From the NCBI RefSeq assembly GCF_025854275.1, contig NZ_CP107567.1, positions 1,426,001-1,490,000 of the forward strand: 64,000 bases of DNA, read 5' to 3'. Under the pieces are notes generated by a model. The model saw only the letters and a list, made by a program, of their open reading frames with translations, did no database searches and was not told the DNA's origin. Shown here in pieces: positions 51,990 through 60,672 of the stretch; positions within the stretch are counted from its first letter, which is position 1; each line of letters begins with the position of its first letter. The DNA is from Streptomyces peucetius. Its GTDB lineage: Bacteria; Actinomycetota; Actinomycetes; Streptomycetales; Streptomycetaceae. The position numbers and the translations under genes were made by a program.

Positions 51990-54809
51990 CGAGCTGTACG
52001 CCACCACGCCCCGCAGCAGCGAGTCGACCGCCTTGCGGGCGTTTTTCGCGACGGTGCTGTTCTCCCGGGGCGCGGCCGCGGCGATCTGGCCGAGCACGTC
52101 GATGACCTGCTTGCACCAGCGCACGAAGTCGCCCGCGGGCATCCCCGCCTCGCGCAGCACCGCGTCGAGCCCCTTGTCGGAGGCCCATTCGTACGCGGCC
52201 CAGGCGAAACCGAGGTCCGGCTCCCGCTGTCCGACGCCCTCCGCCTGGTTGATCCTGAACTCCTCCTCCAAGGCGTCCAGCCGGCCCCAGATGCGGACCA
52301 TCTCGCCCAGCGCGGCCTTCGCCTTCCCGGCGGGCACCTTGGGCGGCAGCGCGTCGTCCGACTGCCGCGCCTCGTACACCAACGCCGACACGCACGCGGC
52401 CAGTTCCGCAGGGCTCAGCCCCTCCCAGACCCGCTCGCGCAGGCACTCGCTGGCCAGCAGGTCCAGTTCGCCGTAGAGCCTGGCGAGGCGCTTGCCGTCC
52501 TCGGTGACCTCGTTGCCGCGGAGGTAGTCCATCTCCGTCAGCAGGGCGACGATCCGGTCGAAGGTCCGCGCGATGGTGTTCGTACGGCCCTCGATGCGGC
52601 GCTCCAGCTGCCGGGTGTCCCGCTGCAGCCGGTGGTAGCGCTCCGCCCAGCGGGCGTGGTCCTCGCGCTCGTCGCAGCCGTGGCAGGGGTGGGCCCGCAG
52701 TTCGGCGCGGAGCCTGGTGATCTCACGGTCGTCCGCCGCGGGGGACCGGCCCTTGCGGTGCCGCTCGGGCGCGATGTGCCCCGCCTTGGTGCGCAGCGCC
52801 GACGCGAGATCCCGACGCGACTGCGGTGAGCGGGGGTTGAAGGACTTGGGGATGCGCATCCGCTCCAGCGCCTCGACCGGCACCGGGAAGTCGATCGACG
52901 CCAGCCGCTTGACCTGACGCTCCGCGGTGAGCACCAGCGGGCGCGGCCCGTCGTGGTACTCGAAGCCTCGGTGGCCGCCCGTCCGCCCGGCGGGCAGTCC
53001 GGGATCGAGGACCAGCGCCAGACCGGCGAACTTGCCCGTCGGCACATGGATCACGTCGCCCTGCTTCAGCCGTTCCAGCGACGCGGCGGCGGCCGCGCGG
53101 CGCTGCGCGGCGCCCTGCTTGGCGAGTTCGGTCTCGCGGTCCTTGAGGTCGCGGCGCAGCCGCGCGTACTCCTCGAAGTCGCCGAGGTGGCAGGTCATGC
53201 CCTCGCGGTACCCCTGGAGGCCCTCCTCGTTGCGCTGCACCTGGCGGGAGATGCCCACCACCGACTTGTCGGCCTGGAACTGCGCGAACGACGTCTCCAG
53301 CAGCTCGCGCGAGCGGTGCCGGCCGAACTGCTGCACCAGATTGACCGCCATGTTGTACGACGGCTTGAAGCTGGAGCGCAGCGGGTAGGTCCGTGTGCCG
53401 GCGAGTCCGGCGAGCGCGCCCGGGTCCATGGCCCGCTGCCACAGGACCACCGCGTGGCCCTCGACGTCGATGCCTCGGCGCCCGGCGCGACCCGTCAACT
53501 GGGTGTACTCGCCGGGGGTGATGTCGGCGTGCTGCTCGCCGTTCCACTTGACGAGCTTCTCCAGCACCACGGAACGGGCGGGCATGTTGATGCCGAGCGC
53601 CAGCGTTTCCGTCGCGAACACGGCCTTCACCAGGCCGCGTACGAACAGTTCCTCGACGACCTCCTTGAAGGTCGGCAGCATGCCGGCGTGGTGGGCGGCG
53701 ATGCCCCGCTCCAGACCTTCCAGCCACTCGTAGTAGCCGAGGACATGGAGGTCCTCCCCTGGGATGGAGGCGGTCCGCTCCTCGACGATCTCGCGCACCT
53801 TCGTGCGCGCCTCCTCGTCGTTGAGCCGCAGACCCGCGTAGAGGCACTGCTGCACGGCGGCCTCGCAGGCCGCGCGGCTGAAGATGAACGTGATCGCGGG
53901 CAGCAGACCCTCGGCGTCGAGCCGGTCGATGACCTCGGGCCGGCCGGGTGTCCAGATGCGGCTGCGCTGTCGCCGCTCGCGCTCCCGGTCCGCCTCCCGG
54001 ACCATCTTGCCGCGGCGGCGGTCGCGCGGGTTGTACGCGCGGCTGCTCTCCATCCGGGCCAGCCGTACGAGATCGGGGTTGACCTCGCGGCGGGCGACAC
54101 CGCGGCCGCCGTGGTCGCTCTCCTCCTCGAAGAGGTCGTACATCCGCCGCCCGGCCATGACGTGCTGCCACAGCGGGACGGGACGGTGCTCGGAGACGAT
54201 GACCTCGGTGTCGCCGCGGACGGTGTCGAGCCAGTCGCCGAACTCCTCCGCGTTCGACACGGTCGCCGAGAGTGACACCAGTGTCACCGACTCGGGGAGA
54301 TGGATGATCACTTCCTCCCACACCGCGCCCCGGAAGCGGTCGGAGAGGTAGTGCACCTCGTCCATGACGACATAGCCGAGACCCGTCAGCGCCTGGGAAC
54401 CCGCGTACAGCATGTTGCGCAGCACCTCGGTCGTCATGACGACCACCGGCGCGCCGGCGTTGACGCTGTTGTCACCGGTCAGCAGGCCGACCTTCGCGGA
54501 GCCGTACCGCTTGACCAGGTCGGTGTACTTCTGGTTCGAGAGGGCCTTGATGGGCGTGGTGTAGAAGCACTTGCGGCCCTGCTCGAGGGCGAGATGCACG
54601 GCGAACTCGCCGACGATGGTCTTGCCCGAACCGGTGGGCGCGGCGACGAGCACGCCTTTGCCCGCCTCCAGGGCCTGGCATGCCTCGATCTGGAAGGGAT
54701 CGAGATCGAAGTCGTACATCGCGCGGAAGGGGGCCAGCGCGGTGGCCTCCTCGGCGGCGCGGACGCGGGCGGCGGCATAGCGCTCTGCGGGAGAGAGATC
54801 CTCGGTCAT
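51981..54809 (-). CDS. helY: DEAD/DEAH-box superfamily-II helicase (HelY/Mtr4-like)
   Basis: A 942-residue cytosolic Ski2/Mtr4-like RNA helicase. FDLDPFQIEACQALEAGKGV (Q-motif region), Walker A AAPTGSGKTIVGEFAV, DEVHYLSDRFRG box II, SATVSNAEEFGDWL motif III, and TGRAGRRGIDVEG motif VI are intact. The C-terminal DSHCT-type domain carries ECLRERVWEGLSPAELAACV. CHGCDEREDH suggests a metal-bound insertion. The ATG at 54809 fits the family start MTEDLSPAERYAAAR; a GTG at 54818 has a better SD. A 50-bp internal segment is copied inverted near glpF. Confidence 0.94.
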   Translation of the reverse strand: MTEDLSPAERYAAARVRAAEEATALAPFRAMYDFDLDPFQIEACQALEAGKGVLVAAPTGSGKTIVGEFAVHLALEQGRKCFYTTPIKALSNQKYTDLVKRYGSAKVGLLTGDNSVNAGAPVVVMTTEVLRNMLYAGSQALTGLGYVVMDEVHYLSDRFRGAVWEEVIIHLPESVTLVSLSATVSNAEEFGDWLDTVRGDTEVIVSEHRPVPLWQHVMAGRRMYDLFEEESDHGGRGVARREVNPDLVRLARMESSRAYNPRDRRRGKMVREADRERERRQRSRIWTPGRPEVIDRLDAEGLLPAITFIFSRAACEAAVQQCLYAGLRLNDEEARTKVREIVEERTASIPGEDLHVLGYYEWLEGLERGIAAHHAGMLPTFKEVVEELFVRGLVKAVFATETLALGINMPARSVVLEKLVKWNGEQHADITPGEYTQLTGRAGRRGIDVEGHAVVLWQRAMDPGALAGLAGTRTYPLRSSFKPSYNMAVNLVQQFGRHRSRELLETSFAQFQADKSVVGISRQVQRNEEGLQGYREGMTCHLGDFEEYARLRRDLKDRETELAKQGAAQRRAAAAASLERLKQGDVIHVPTGKFAGLALVLDPGLPAGRTGGHRGFEYHDGPRPLVLTAERQVKRLASIDFPVPVEALERMRIPKSFNPRSPQSRRDLASALRTKAGHIAPERHRKGRSPAADDREITRLRAELRAHPCHGCDEREDHARWAERYHRLQRDTRQLERRIEGRTNTIARTFDRIVALLTEMDYLRGNEVTEDGKRLARLYGELDLLASECLRERVWEGLSPAELAACVSALVYEARQSDDALPPKVPAGKAKAALGEMVRIWGRLDALEEEFRINQAEGVGQREPDLGFAWAAYEWASDKGLDAVLREAGMPAGDFVRWCKQVIDVLGQIAAAAPRENSTVAKNARKAVDSLLRGVVAYSSVG

Positions 54810-54905
54810 CTTGTTCACGAGCCTACCCGCCGCCTCTGACAGTCAGTCGATCTTTAATCGGACGAGAGCATCCACCGCCGGGAGTACCCCGGGGGATCGT
54901 GCCGA

Positions 54906-54957
54906 TACATGCGCGAGCGGGGCACGCCACCCCGGGCGTGCCCCGCTCGCGCATGTA
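54906..54957. terminator. Long hairpin downstream of tatC
   Basis: Perfect 23-bp arms from 54906-54928 and 54935-54957 (TACATGCGCGAGCGGGGCAC...) with a six-base loop, 19 bp after the tatC stop on the minus strand. No U-run. Ends the tatA-tatC transcript. Confidence 0.75.
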
Positions 54958-54976
54958 CCGGCCTGCCGGCCGTGCC

Positions 54977-55942
54977 TCAGGTGATGTCGTCGTAGCCGCC
55001 CTGACGGTGCGAGCGACCGCCGTCGGCCTCGCCGGTGGCCTGCTCGGGCAGTGCCCGGGCCGTGGTGGCGACCGGTTCCACCTCGCCGAGGGCCGCGGGG
55101 GTCAGGTCGAGGTCGGACGCCTCGTCGTCGCTCAGCTCGGCGTCGGGGTTGCGGCGGCGCCGGCGCAGGTCATTGAGCAGGGAGAAGCCGACTGCCATGA
55201 AGTACAGCAACGCCAGCGGACCAGCCAGCAGCAGCATCGAGAGAGGCTCTCCGCCAGGCGTCGCGATCGCGGAGAAGCCGGTCAAGCCGAGCACCATCGC
55301 CCGCCACCACGAGAGCATCCGCGTACCGCTGAGCACGCCGGTGATGTTGAGGAAGACGAGTAGCAGCGGGAGTTCGAAAGCCGCCCCGAACACGAGGATC
55401 ATCCGCGTGATGAGATCAAGATAGTCGTCGAGCGGCAGGAGGTTCTGCGCGTTGTCGGGTGTGAAGCTGAGCATGATCTGTGCCGTTTGAGGCAAGATCG
55501 AGTAGGCCAGATACGCGCCGCCCGCGAAGAGCGGGACACCGGCTGCTACGAACGAGAGCGAATGACGTTTCTCGTTACGGTGCAGTCCAGGAGCGACGAA
55601 CGCCCACAACTGGTAGAGCCATACCGGTGTCGCGATCAGGACACCGGCCATCAGGGACACCTTCAGGGTGATGGTGAACGGTGACAGCAAACCGTTCGTC
55701 GTCATGACCGCGCAGGGGCGACCGTCCTTGGTCTCCACCGCTCCGTTGACGCAACCGACCGACTCCAGGATCGGCCTCATCAGGAACTCGAAGATGTCCT
55801 TCTGGAAGAACGCGGCCACGACCACCGCGACAACGATGGCAAGAACTGACTTGAGCAACCGGTTCCGCAGCTCACGCAGGTGCTCCGCGAGTGGCATCCG
55901 CCCCTCGGCGTCCTTCTCCTGCTTGCGGACAGACTTGAGCAA
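54977..55942 (-). CDS. tatC: Sec-independent protein translocase TatC
   Basis: A 321-residue six-helix membrane protein, the signal-peptide receptor of the Tat pathway. MPLAEHLRELRNRLLKSVLA (with the conserved HLRELRxR) precedes TM1. MRPILESVGCV, VAPGLHRNEKRHSLSFV and AAFELPLLLVFLNITGVLSG are standard. The C-terminal 60 residues are a charged, unstructured cytosolic tail typical of actinobacteria. Starts with TTG after an AGGAACG site. It lies 42 bp after tatA. The TatB component is elsewhere. Confidence 0.96.
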   Translation of the reverse strand: MLKSVRKQEKDAEGRMPLAEHLRELRNRLLKSVLAIVVAVVVAAFFQKDIFEFLMRPILESVGCVNGAVETKDGRPCAVMTTNGLLSPFTITLKVSLMAGVLIATPVWLYQLWAFVAPGLHRNEKRHSLSFVAAGVPLFAGGAYLAYSILPQTAQIMLSFTPDNAQNLLPLDDYLDLITRMILVFGAAFELPLLLVFLNITGVLSGTRMLSWWRAMVLGLTGFSAIATPGGEPLSMLLLAGPLALLYFMAVGFSLLNDLRRRRRNPDAELSDDEASDLDLTPAALGEVEPVATTARALPEQATGEADGGRSHRQGGYDDIT

Positions 55943-55984
55943 CCCACGTTCCTCGTTTCATGCGGCGGCACCGACGGGACTGTG

Positions 55985-56275
55985 TCAGCTCTGGGGCGTG
56001 CGGTTCTGCTCGTTCACCGGACGAGCCGTGGACACATCACCGGGAGCGGCCTGAATCGTACGCGGCGGGGTCTGCTCGCTGCTCTGCGGGTCCGCGGTGG
56101 GCTGGGCCGGGGTCGACGCTTCGTCGTCCTTCTTCATCGCCTTGGCCTCGCTCTTGAGGATGCGAGCCGACTTACCGAGAGAACGGGCCATGTCGGGCAG
56201 CTTCTTGGCGCCGAACAACAGCAGGATGACAACGATGATCAGAACGATCTCGAGGGGCTTCAGATTGCCGATCAT
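55985..56275 (-). CDS. tatA: Sec-independent protein translocase TatA
   Basis: A 96-residue protein with an N-terminal membrane helix (LEIVLIIVVILLLFGAKKLP) followed by the amphipathic helix DMARSLGKSARILKSEAKAM and a hydrophilic tail. It forms the pore-like part of the Tat complex. AGAAGGAA lies six bases before the ATG. Co-transcribed with tatC, which together export the Tat substrate-like protein encoded near 10 kb, among others. Confidence 0.97.
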   Translation of the reverse strand: MIGNLKPLEIVLIIVVILLLFGAKKLPDMARSLGKSARILKSEAKAMKKDDEASTPAQPTADPQSSEQTPPRTIQAAPGDVSTARPVNEQNRTPQS

Positions 56276-56509
56276 GTGCGATTCCTTCTCACCGAGGCGG
56301 CTTGAGCGGGCTGCCCGGCGTCGGACACACGTCCGGCCACCGTGCTTACGGTGCGATCGTAACCCGCAGGGGTAAACAGGATGCAATGCCTGCGCAGACT
56401 CCACGGAACGACCCGACAGGGCAGTCGTGCCGCCACCAGCAGCGTACCGCCAGGGCCGATGGTGCAGGAGAGGGCGTGGGCGGTCTCCGTCGCCCGGCGG
56501 GGCGTTCGG

Positions 56510-56707
56510 TCAGCGCAGGGTCTCGCCGGCGCGGGCCAGGCCGGTGGCGGCCCGTTCCAGGTCCTCGGCGGCCCGGCCCACGCGTTCCGCGGTGCGGGCC
56601 ACCTCGCGGCCCAGGCGCTGTGCCTCGATGAAGACCTTGATGCCGAGGATCCCGAGGACGGCGATCCCGAGAAAACCGAGGGCGATGGCGAGCATGGGCC
56701 AGAACAT
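56510..56707 (-). CDS. Small membrane protein, TM helix plus amphipathic helix
   Basis: A 65-residue protein: a hydrophobic helix (MLAIALGFLGIAVLGILGIK, residues 5-24) and then one long charged helix with Ala/Arg/Glu repeats (ARTAERVGRAAEDLERAATG). It resembles tail-anchored or septum-related small actinobacterial proteins. I do not recognise the family. It lies in the 476-bp interval between the zinc-ribbon gene and tatA on the same strand and may belong to that transcript. Coding status is likely from codon bias and the helix pattern. Confidence 0.7.
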   Translation of the reverse strand: MFWPMLAIALGFLGIAVLGILGIKVFIEAQRLGREVARTAERVGRAAEDLERAATGLARAGETLR

Positions 56708-56751
56708 GCGCAGAGCCTAGACCGTTCCTGTAGCGGTTCCCGAGCGGGGCG

Positions 56752-57024
56752 TCACACGGTGGAGTGCAGGCGCAGGGTTCTGACCCCGCCGCCCGTGAGC
56801 AGTTCCACGATGCGTTCACCGGCCGGTTTGCGGACCGCGGAGCCGCACTCCGGGCAGGTGAAGGAGTAGAACGTGGTGCGGCGGCTGCCGCCGATGGCGA
56901 GGCGCAGGGCTCCGGCGGACAGCTCGAAGCGGCCCCGGCACTCGGGGCAGGCGGCCTTGAACAGCACCGGCCCGACACGGGCGGGGACCGGCGACATCGC
57001 GGGCATCTGCGGCATCACGGTCAT
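56752..57024 (-). CDS. Zinc-ribbon protein coupled to PafC
   Basis: A 90-residue protein with two CPEC knuckles (FKAACPECRGRFELS and FTCPECGSAVRKPAGERIVE) that would bind one zinc. It has no other known domain and could act as a nucleic-acid or protein partner. Its ATG overlaps the pafC stop by four bases (ATGA), so it is translated with pafC. Family not recognised beyond the ribbon. Confidence 0.85.
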   Translation of the reverse strand: MTVMPQMPAMSPVPARVGPVLFKAACPECRGRFELSAGALRLAIGGSRRTTFYSFTCPECGSAVRKPAGERIVELLTGGGVRTLRLHSTV

Positions 57025-58025
57025 GAGGCGCCGGCTCCCTGCGGCTGGGACTCCTGCCGCTCCTGCTCCTCGTACGCGGCCAGCGCGTCCCGCGCCGCCG
57101 TGCGGGCGCTGTCGGCGAGGTCCTGCGGCGACACGATCCGTCCGTCCCTGCCGAGCCGCAGCGCGAGGCGGCGCAGCGATGCGGGCGAGGGCGTACGCAG
57201 GGTGATGCGCAGACCGCCGTCGGGCAGTTCCTCCGCCCGGTCGTGCGGGTAGTACTCGGCGACCCAGCGTCCGCCGGGGGCGACCTCCACGACGACCTCG
57301 GGGTCGTCGGCGGACGGCTGCACCAGACCCTCGGAGAGGTCCCGCAGTTCGATCTCGGGCGGCGCGGCCGGCGCGTCGAGCAGCCGGATCTCCGCGACCC
57401 GGTCGAGCCGGAACGTGCGGCGCGCCTCGGAGAGGCGGCACCAGGCCTCCATGTAGGTGTGGCCGACGGCGAAGAGCCGGATCGGGTCCACCTCGCGCTC
57501 GGTGAGCTCGTCGCGCGCCGGCGAGTAGTACCGCAGCCACAGCCGCCGCCGTTCCGAGATCGCCCGGTCCACGTCGGCGAAGACCCCGCCCTCGGACTCG
57601 AAGGTCACCGAGAGGCGGGCGCTGGCGCCCGCCGCCTCACCGGCCGCGCCCTCCACCTTGGCCGTGGCCCGCAGCAGCGCCTCGCGGTCGCCCTCCCGCA
57701 GGCCGGGGAGCGTCGCGACGGCACGGGCGGCGACGAGCAGGGCGGTCGCCTCGTCGGCGGCCAGCCGCAGGGGCTCCGCGGTGGACTCGCCGGACGCGTC
57801 AGGGTTGCGCCACCAGATGCGCTCGCCGTCGGTGTCGATGTCCAGCAGGTCGCCGCCGCGGAAGCTGGTCCCGCACATGGGCAGCACGTCGAGGTCGGAG
57901 ATCAGCTCGTCCTCGGTGATGCCGAAGGCGCGGGCGACGTCCGCGATGCGCGCGCCGGGGCGTTCGCGCAGATAGGTCACCAGCGACAGCATCCGCCGGG
58001 TCTGGTCGATGGCATTGGCCGCCAT
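57021..58025 (-). CDS. pafC: PafC: WYL-domain regulator
   Basis: A 334-residue regulator. An N-terminal winged helix (ARIADVARAFGITEDELISD) precedes the WYL domain (about 140-230) with RLWLRYYSPARDELTEREVD and VGHTYMEAWCRLSEARRTFR, and a C-terminal WCX-like domain. PafBC heterodimers activate DNA-damage genes in mycobacteria; WYL domains sense single-stranded DNA or nucleotide ligands. The ATG at 58025 gives MAANAIDQTRRM. It lies 16 bp after pafB and overlaps the zinc-ribbon gene. Confidence 0.93.
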   Translation of the reverse strand: MAANAIDQTRRMLSLVTYLRERPGARIADVARAFGITEDELISDLDVLPMCGTSFRGGDLLDIDTDGERIWWRNPDASGESTAEPLRLAADEATALLVAARAVATLPGLREGDREALLRATAKVEGAAGEAAGASARLSVTFESEGGVFADVDRAISERRRLWLRYYSPARDELTEREVDPIRLFAVGHTYMEAWCRLSEARRTFRLDRVAEIRLLDAPAAPPEIELRDLSEGLVQPSADDPEVVVEVAPGGRWVAEYYPHDRAEELPDGGLRITLRTPSPASLRRLALRLGRDGRIVSPQDLADSARTAARDALAAYEEQERQESQPQGAGAS

Positions 58026-58041
58026 GGTCCGCGACTCCCCC

Positions 58042-59001
58042 TCAGCCCTTGGCCACGGCACGCAGCCGGTCGACCACGTCCGCCCGCAGGTCCGCGGGCT
58101 CCAGCACGACGACGTCCGGCCCGAACTCGACGAGCCAGGCGTCCAGACCGTGTCCGTACGGAATCTCCAACTCGTCCCACCCCTCGCCGAGTTCCCGTAC
58201 GGCGGTGGCCCGCGAACGCAGCGGGTAGCCGCAGCCGGCCCGGAGCCGGATCAGGGCCGAGCGGGTCGCCGTCTCACCGGCCCAGCTCTCCACGGTCTCG
58301 CGGACTGTGACGACGTCGGGCACGGGCACGGTGAACGCCCCGGAACGGGAGGAACGGACCTTGCCGGTGATGCGGGAGAGCCGGAAGACCCGCTCGGCGC
58401 CCCGGTCCCGGTCGTGACCCGCGAGGTACCAGTGGCCGCGCCAGCATTCGAGCGTCCACGGTTCGACATGGCGCTGCTCGGGGCGGGCCGCGTTGGCCCT
58501 GCGGTAGTCGAAGAGGACGGGGCGCCGGTCACGGCAGGCGAGCATCAGCGGTTCGAAGGCCGCCTCGTGGACGGGGATGCGTGGTTCGAGAGCGCTGTGG
58601 TGGAGCTCGTACGTGTCCTCGGTCTCCGGCATCCCTGCCGCCCGCAGCTTCTGCAGGGCGCCGCTGGCGGCGCCGGCGAGCCTCGCCTGCTGCCACACCT
58701 TGGCGGCCAGGCCCAGTGCGGCGGCCTCCTCGGCGTCCAGGGTGATGGGCGGCAGCCGGTTGCTGTCCCGGCGCGCCAAGTAGCCGATGTCCCCGTCGAG
58801 GGACTCCACCGTCTCGATCACCAGGCCGAGTTCACGCAGATCGTCCTTGTCGCGCTCGAACATCCGGTTGAACGAGTCGTCGGAACCCGCTTCCAGGTAC
58901 GCCTCGATGGACCCGCGCAGCTCGCGCTTGCTGAGCGGGCGCCTCGTCCCGAGCAGACACAGCGCCAGATTCATCAGCCGCTCGGCCTTGGCAATGGCCA
59001 T
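58042..59001 (-). CDS. pafB: PafB: WYL-domain regulator
   Basis: A 319-residue partner of PafC. Winged helix with ERLMNLALCLLGTRRPLSKR and FNRMFERDKDDLRELGLVI. The WYL domain shows RPVLFDYRRANAARPEQRHV and WTLECWRGHWYLAGHDRDRG. Its C-terminal domain resembles WCX. ATG start. Preceded by a terminator that separates it from the FKBP gene, so pafB-pafC-zinc-ribbon form their own unit. Location near pafA is conserved, although the proteasome function is separate. Confidence 0.94.
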   Translation of the reverse strand: MAIAKAERLMNLALCLLGTRRPLSKRELRGSIEAYLEAGSDDSFNRMFERDKDDLRELGLVIETVESLDGDIGYLARRDSNRLPPITLDAEEAAALGLAAKVWQQARLAGAASGALQKLRAAGMPETEDTYELHHSALEPRIPVHEAAFEPLMLACRDRRPVLFDYRRANAARPEQRHVEPWTLECWRGHWYLAGHDRDRGAERVFRLSRITGKVRSSRSGAFTVPVPDVVTVRETVESWAGETATRSALIRLRAGCGYPLRSRATAVRELGEGWDELEIPYGHGLDAWLVEFGPDVVVLEPADLRADVVDRLRAVAKG

Positions 59002-59074
59002 CGACGCCCTTCACCTCTTTTTATGAAGTCCCTTACGCCCGTCGACCGTACCGCCCCGGGGTGTCCGGACAAAA

Positions 59075-59108
59075 GCGAGGGCCCGTGCCGTCAGGCACGG
59101 GCCCTCGC
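59075..59108 (-). terminator. Intrinsic terminator of the FKBP gene
   Basis: On the minus strand 15-bp perfect arms GCGAGGGCCCGTGCC / GGCACGGGCCCTCGC with a four-base loop are followed by TTTTGTCC. It begins 21 bp after the FKBP stop. Confidence 0.85.
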
Positions 59109-59129
59109 GTGGTCACCGGGTGATCAGCC

Positions 59130-59504
59130 TCAGACTCCGACCAGGTCGCAGACGAAGATCAGCGTCTCACCGGGGGCGATACGGCCGCCGCCGGCGCCGC
59201 GGTCCCCGTAGGCGAGGTGCGGGGGGATGGTCAGCTGGCGGCGCCCGCCGACCTTCATGCCCTGTACGCCCTGGTCCCAGCCGGAGATGACCTGGCCGGC
59301 GCCCAGCTGGAACTGCAGCGGGGTGCCGCGGTTCCACGAGGCGTCGAACTCCTCACCGGTGGAGAAGGCAACGCCCACGTAGTGGACGGAGACGGCGTCG
59401 CCCGCCTTCGCCACCGGGCCGTCGCCCTCCCAGATGTCCTTGATCTCCAGATCGGCCGGCGGCTCGCCGCCCGGGAAGTCGATCTCGGGCTTGTCGATGC
59501 TCAC
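59130..59504 (-). CDS. FKBP-type peptidyl-prolyl isomerase, cytosolic
   Basis: A 124-residue single-domain FKBP: VSVHYVGVAFSTGEEFDASW, FQLGAGQVISGWDQGVQGMK, RRQLTIPPHLAYGDRGAGGG, then ETLIFVCDLVGV. All active-site aromatics of the family are present. It catalyses cis-trans isomerisation of proline bonds and would bind FK506-like macrolides. GTG start at 59504 with AAGGAG upstream. It follows the lipoprotein FKBP on the same strand. Confidence 0.95.
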   Translation of the reverse strand: MSIDKPEIDFPGGEPPADLEIKDIWEGDGPVAKAGDAVSVHYVGVAFSTGEEFDASWNRGTPLQFQLGAGQVISGWDQGVQGMKVGGRRQLTIPPHLAYGDRGAGGGRIAPGETLIFVCDLVGV

Positions 59505-59569
59505 GGATGTTGCTCCTTGCGTTCTGTCTGCGATCAACCGGGACAGTCTCGCAGAATGTCCCGGCCCGC

Positions 59570-60511
59570 CTACTGAACGGCCAGGATGTCGACCGTGAAG
59601 ACCAGGGTGGACTTCGCCGGGATGCCCTGCTGCTCCTGGTCGCCGTAGCCCATGTCCGGCGGGACGACGAGCAGCACGCGGCTGCCGGCCTTCTTGCCCT
59701 CCAGCCCCTTCTGCCAGCCCGGGATGACCTGCGCGAGCGGGAAGCTCACCGGCGCGTTGCCCCTGGCGTAGCTGCTGTCGAACTCCTTGCCGTCCTTCCA
59801 CAGGACGCCCTGGTACTTCACGGAGAGCGTGTCCGTGGCCTTGACCGCGGGGCCGGTGCCCTCGATCACGTAGTTCGACACGAGCTTGGCCGGCGCGTCC
59901 TTCTTGGGGACGATCAGCGACGGCTTGTCACCGTCGGTGTTGGTGCCGACCTTGGGCAGGTCGATGTTGTCCTGGGCGACCTCGGTGCCCTTGGCGGACG
60001 TCGGCAGCGTGGTGCCCTTGACGATGTCCATGACGAACACCAGCGTGGAGTTGGCCGGGATGCTGCCCTGCTCCTGCGCGCCGTAGCCGAGGTCCGGCGG
60101 GATCGCCACCTCGAGACGGCTGCCGACCTTCTGGCCGTCGAGGGCCTGCTGCCAGCCCTCGATGACACCACCGCCGCCGAGCGTCACGGTGAACGGCTCG
60201 CCGCGGTCGAAGCTGTTGTCGAACGGCTCCTCGCCGTCCCACACCTGGCCCAGGTAGTCGACCTGGGCGACGTCGCCCTTCTTGAGGGTCTGGCCCTTGC
60301 CCTCGCTGACGACGTTGACCTTCAGGTCCTTGGGGGGCTCTCCCTCGCCCTTGGCGAGGGTCGGCTTCTCGCCGAACTTCGCACCCTCGGTGATCGAGGG
60401 AAGCCCCTTCGTCATCGAGGTGGAAGCGGAATCGGAGCCCTTGTCGTCGCCGCATGCCGCTGTCGTCAACAGCAGCAGGGGTACGACGAGCAGGCCGGCA
60501 AGTCGGCGCAC
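59570..60511 (-). CDS. FKBP-type isomerase lipoprotein with two FKBP domains
   Basis: A 313-residue exported lipoprotein. The signal peptide LAGLLVVPLLLLTTAACGDD has the lipobox LTTAAC with cysteine 20. Domain 1 (about 75-165) contains GVIEGWQQALDGQKVGSRLE and LGYGAQEQGSIPANSTLVFV. Domain 2 (about 205-313) ends with PDMGYGDQEQQGIPAKSTLV. The family repeats are clear. It would fold extracytoplasmic proteins and may use Sec. GTG start at 60511, 66 bp upstream of the cytosolic FKBP gene. Confidence 0.94.
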   Translation of the reverse strand: MRRLAGLLVVPLLLLTTAACGDDKGSDSASTSMTKGLPSITEGAKFGEKPTLAKGEGEPPKDLKVNVVSEGKGQTLKKGDVAQVDYLGQVWDGEEPFDNSFDRGEPFTVTLGGGGVIEGWQQALDGQKVGSRLEVAIPPDLGYGAQEQGSIPANSTLVFVMDIVKGTTLPTSAKGTEVAQDNIDLPKVGTNTDGDKPSLIVPKKDAPAKLVSNYVIEGTGPAVKATDTLSVKYQGVLWKDGKEFDSSYARGNAPVSFPLAQVIPGWQKGLEGKKAGSRVLLVVPPDMGYGDQEQQGIPAKSTLVFTVDILAVQ

Positions 60512-60672
60512 GTGGTCCTCATGTCTCTAACGGCTCGGTGGATGCGGGACACTCTAGGCCGTGCCGAGGGCCCCGCACGAGAAACGGATGCTGCATCCGA
60601 GAAACGTACGGGGCCCGGGTGACGTTCCGACACACGTGCGACACGCCCGGAGGGACGCCGCCGGCCGCAAGA

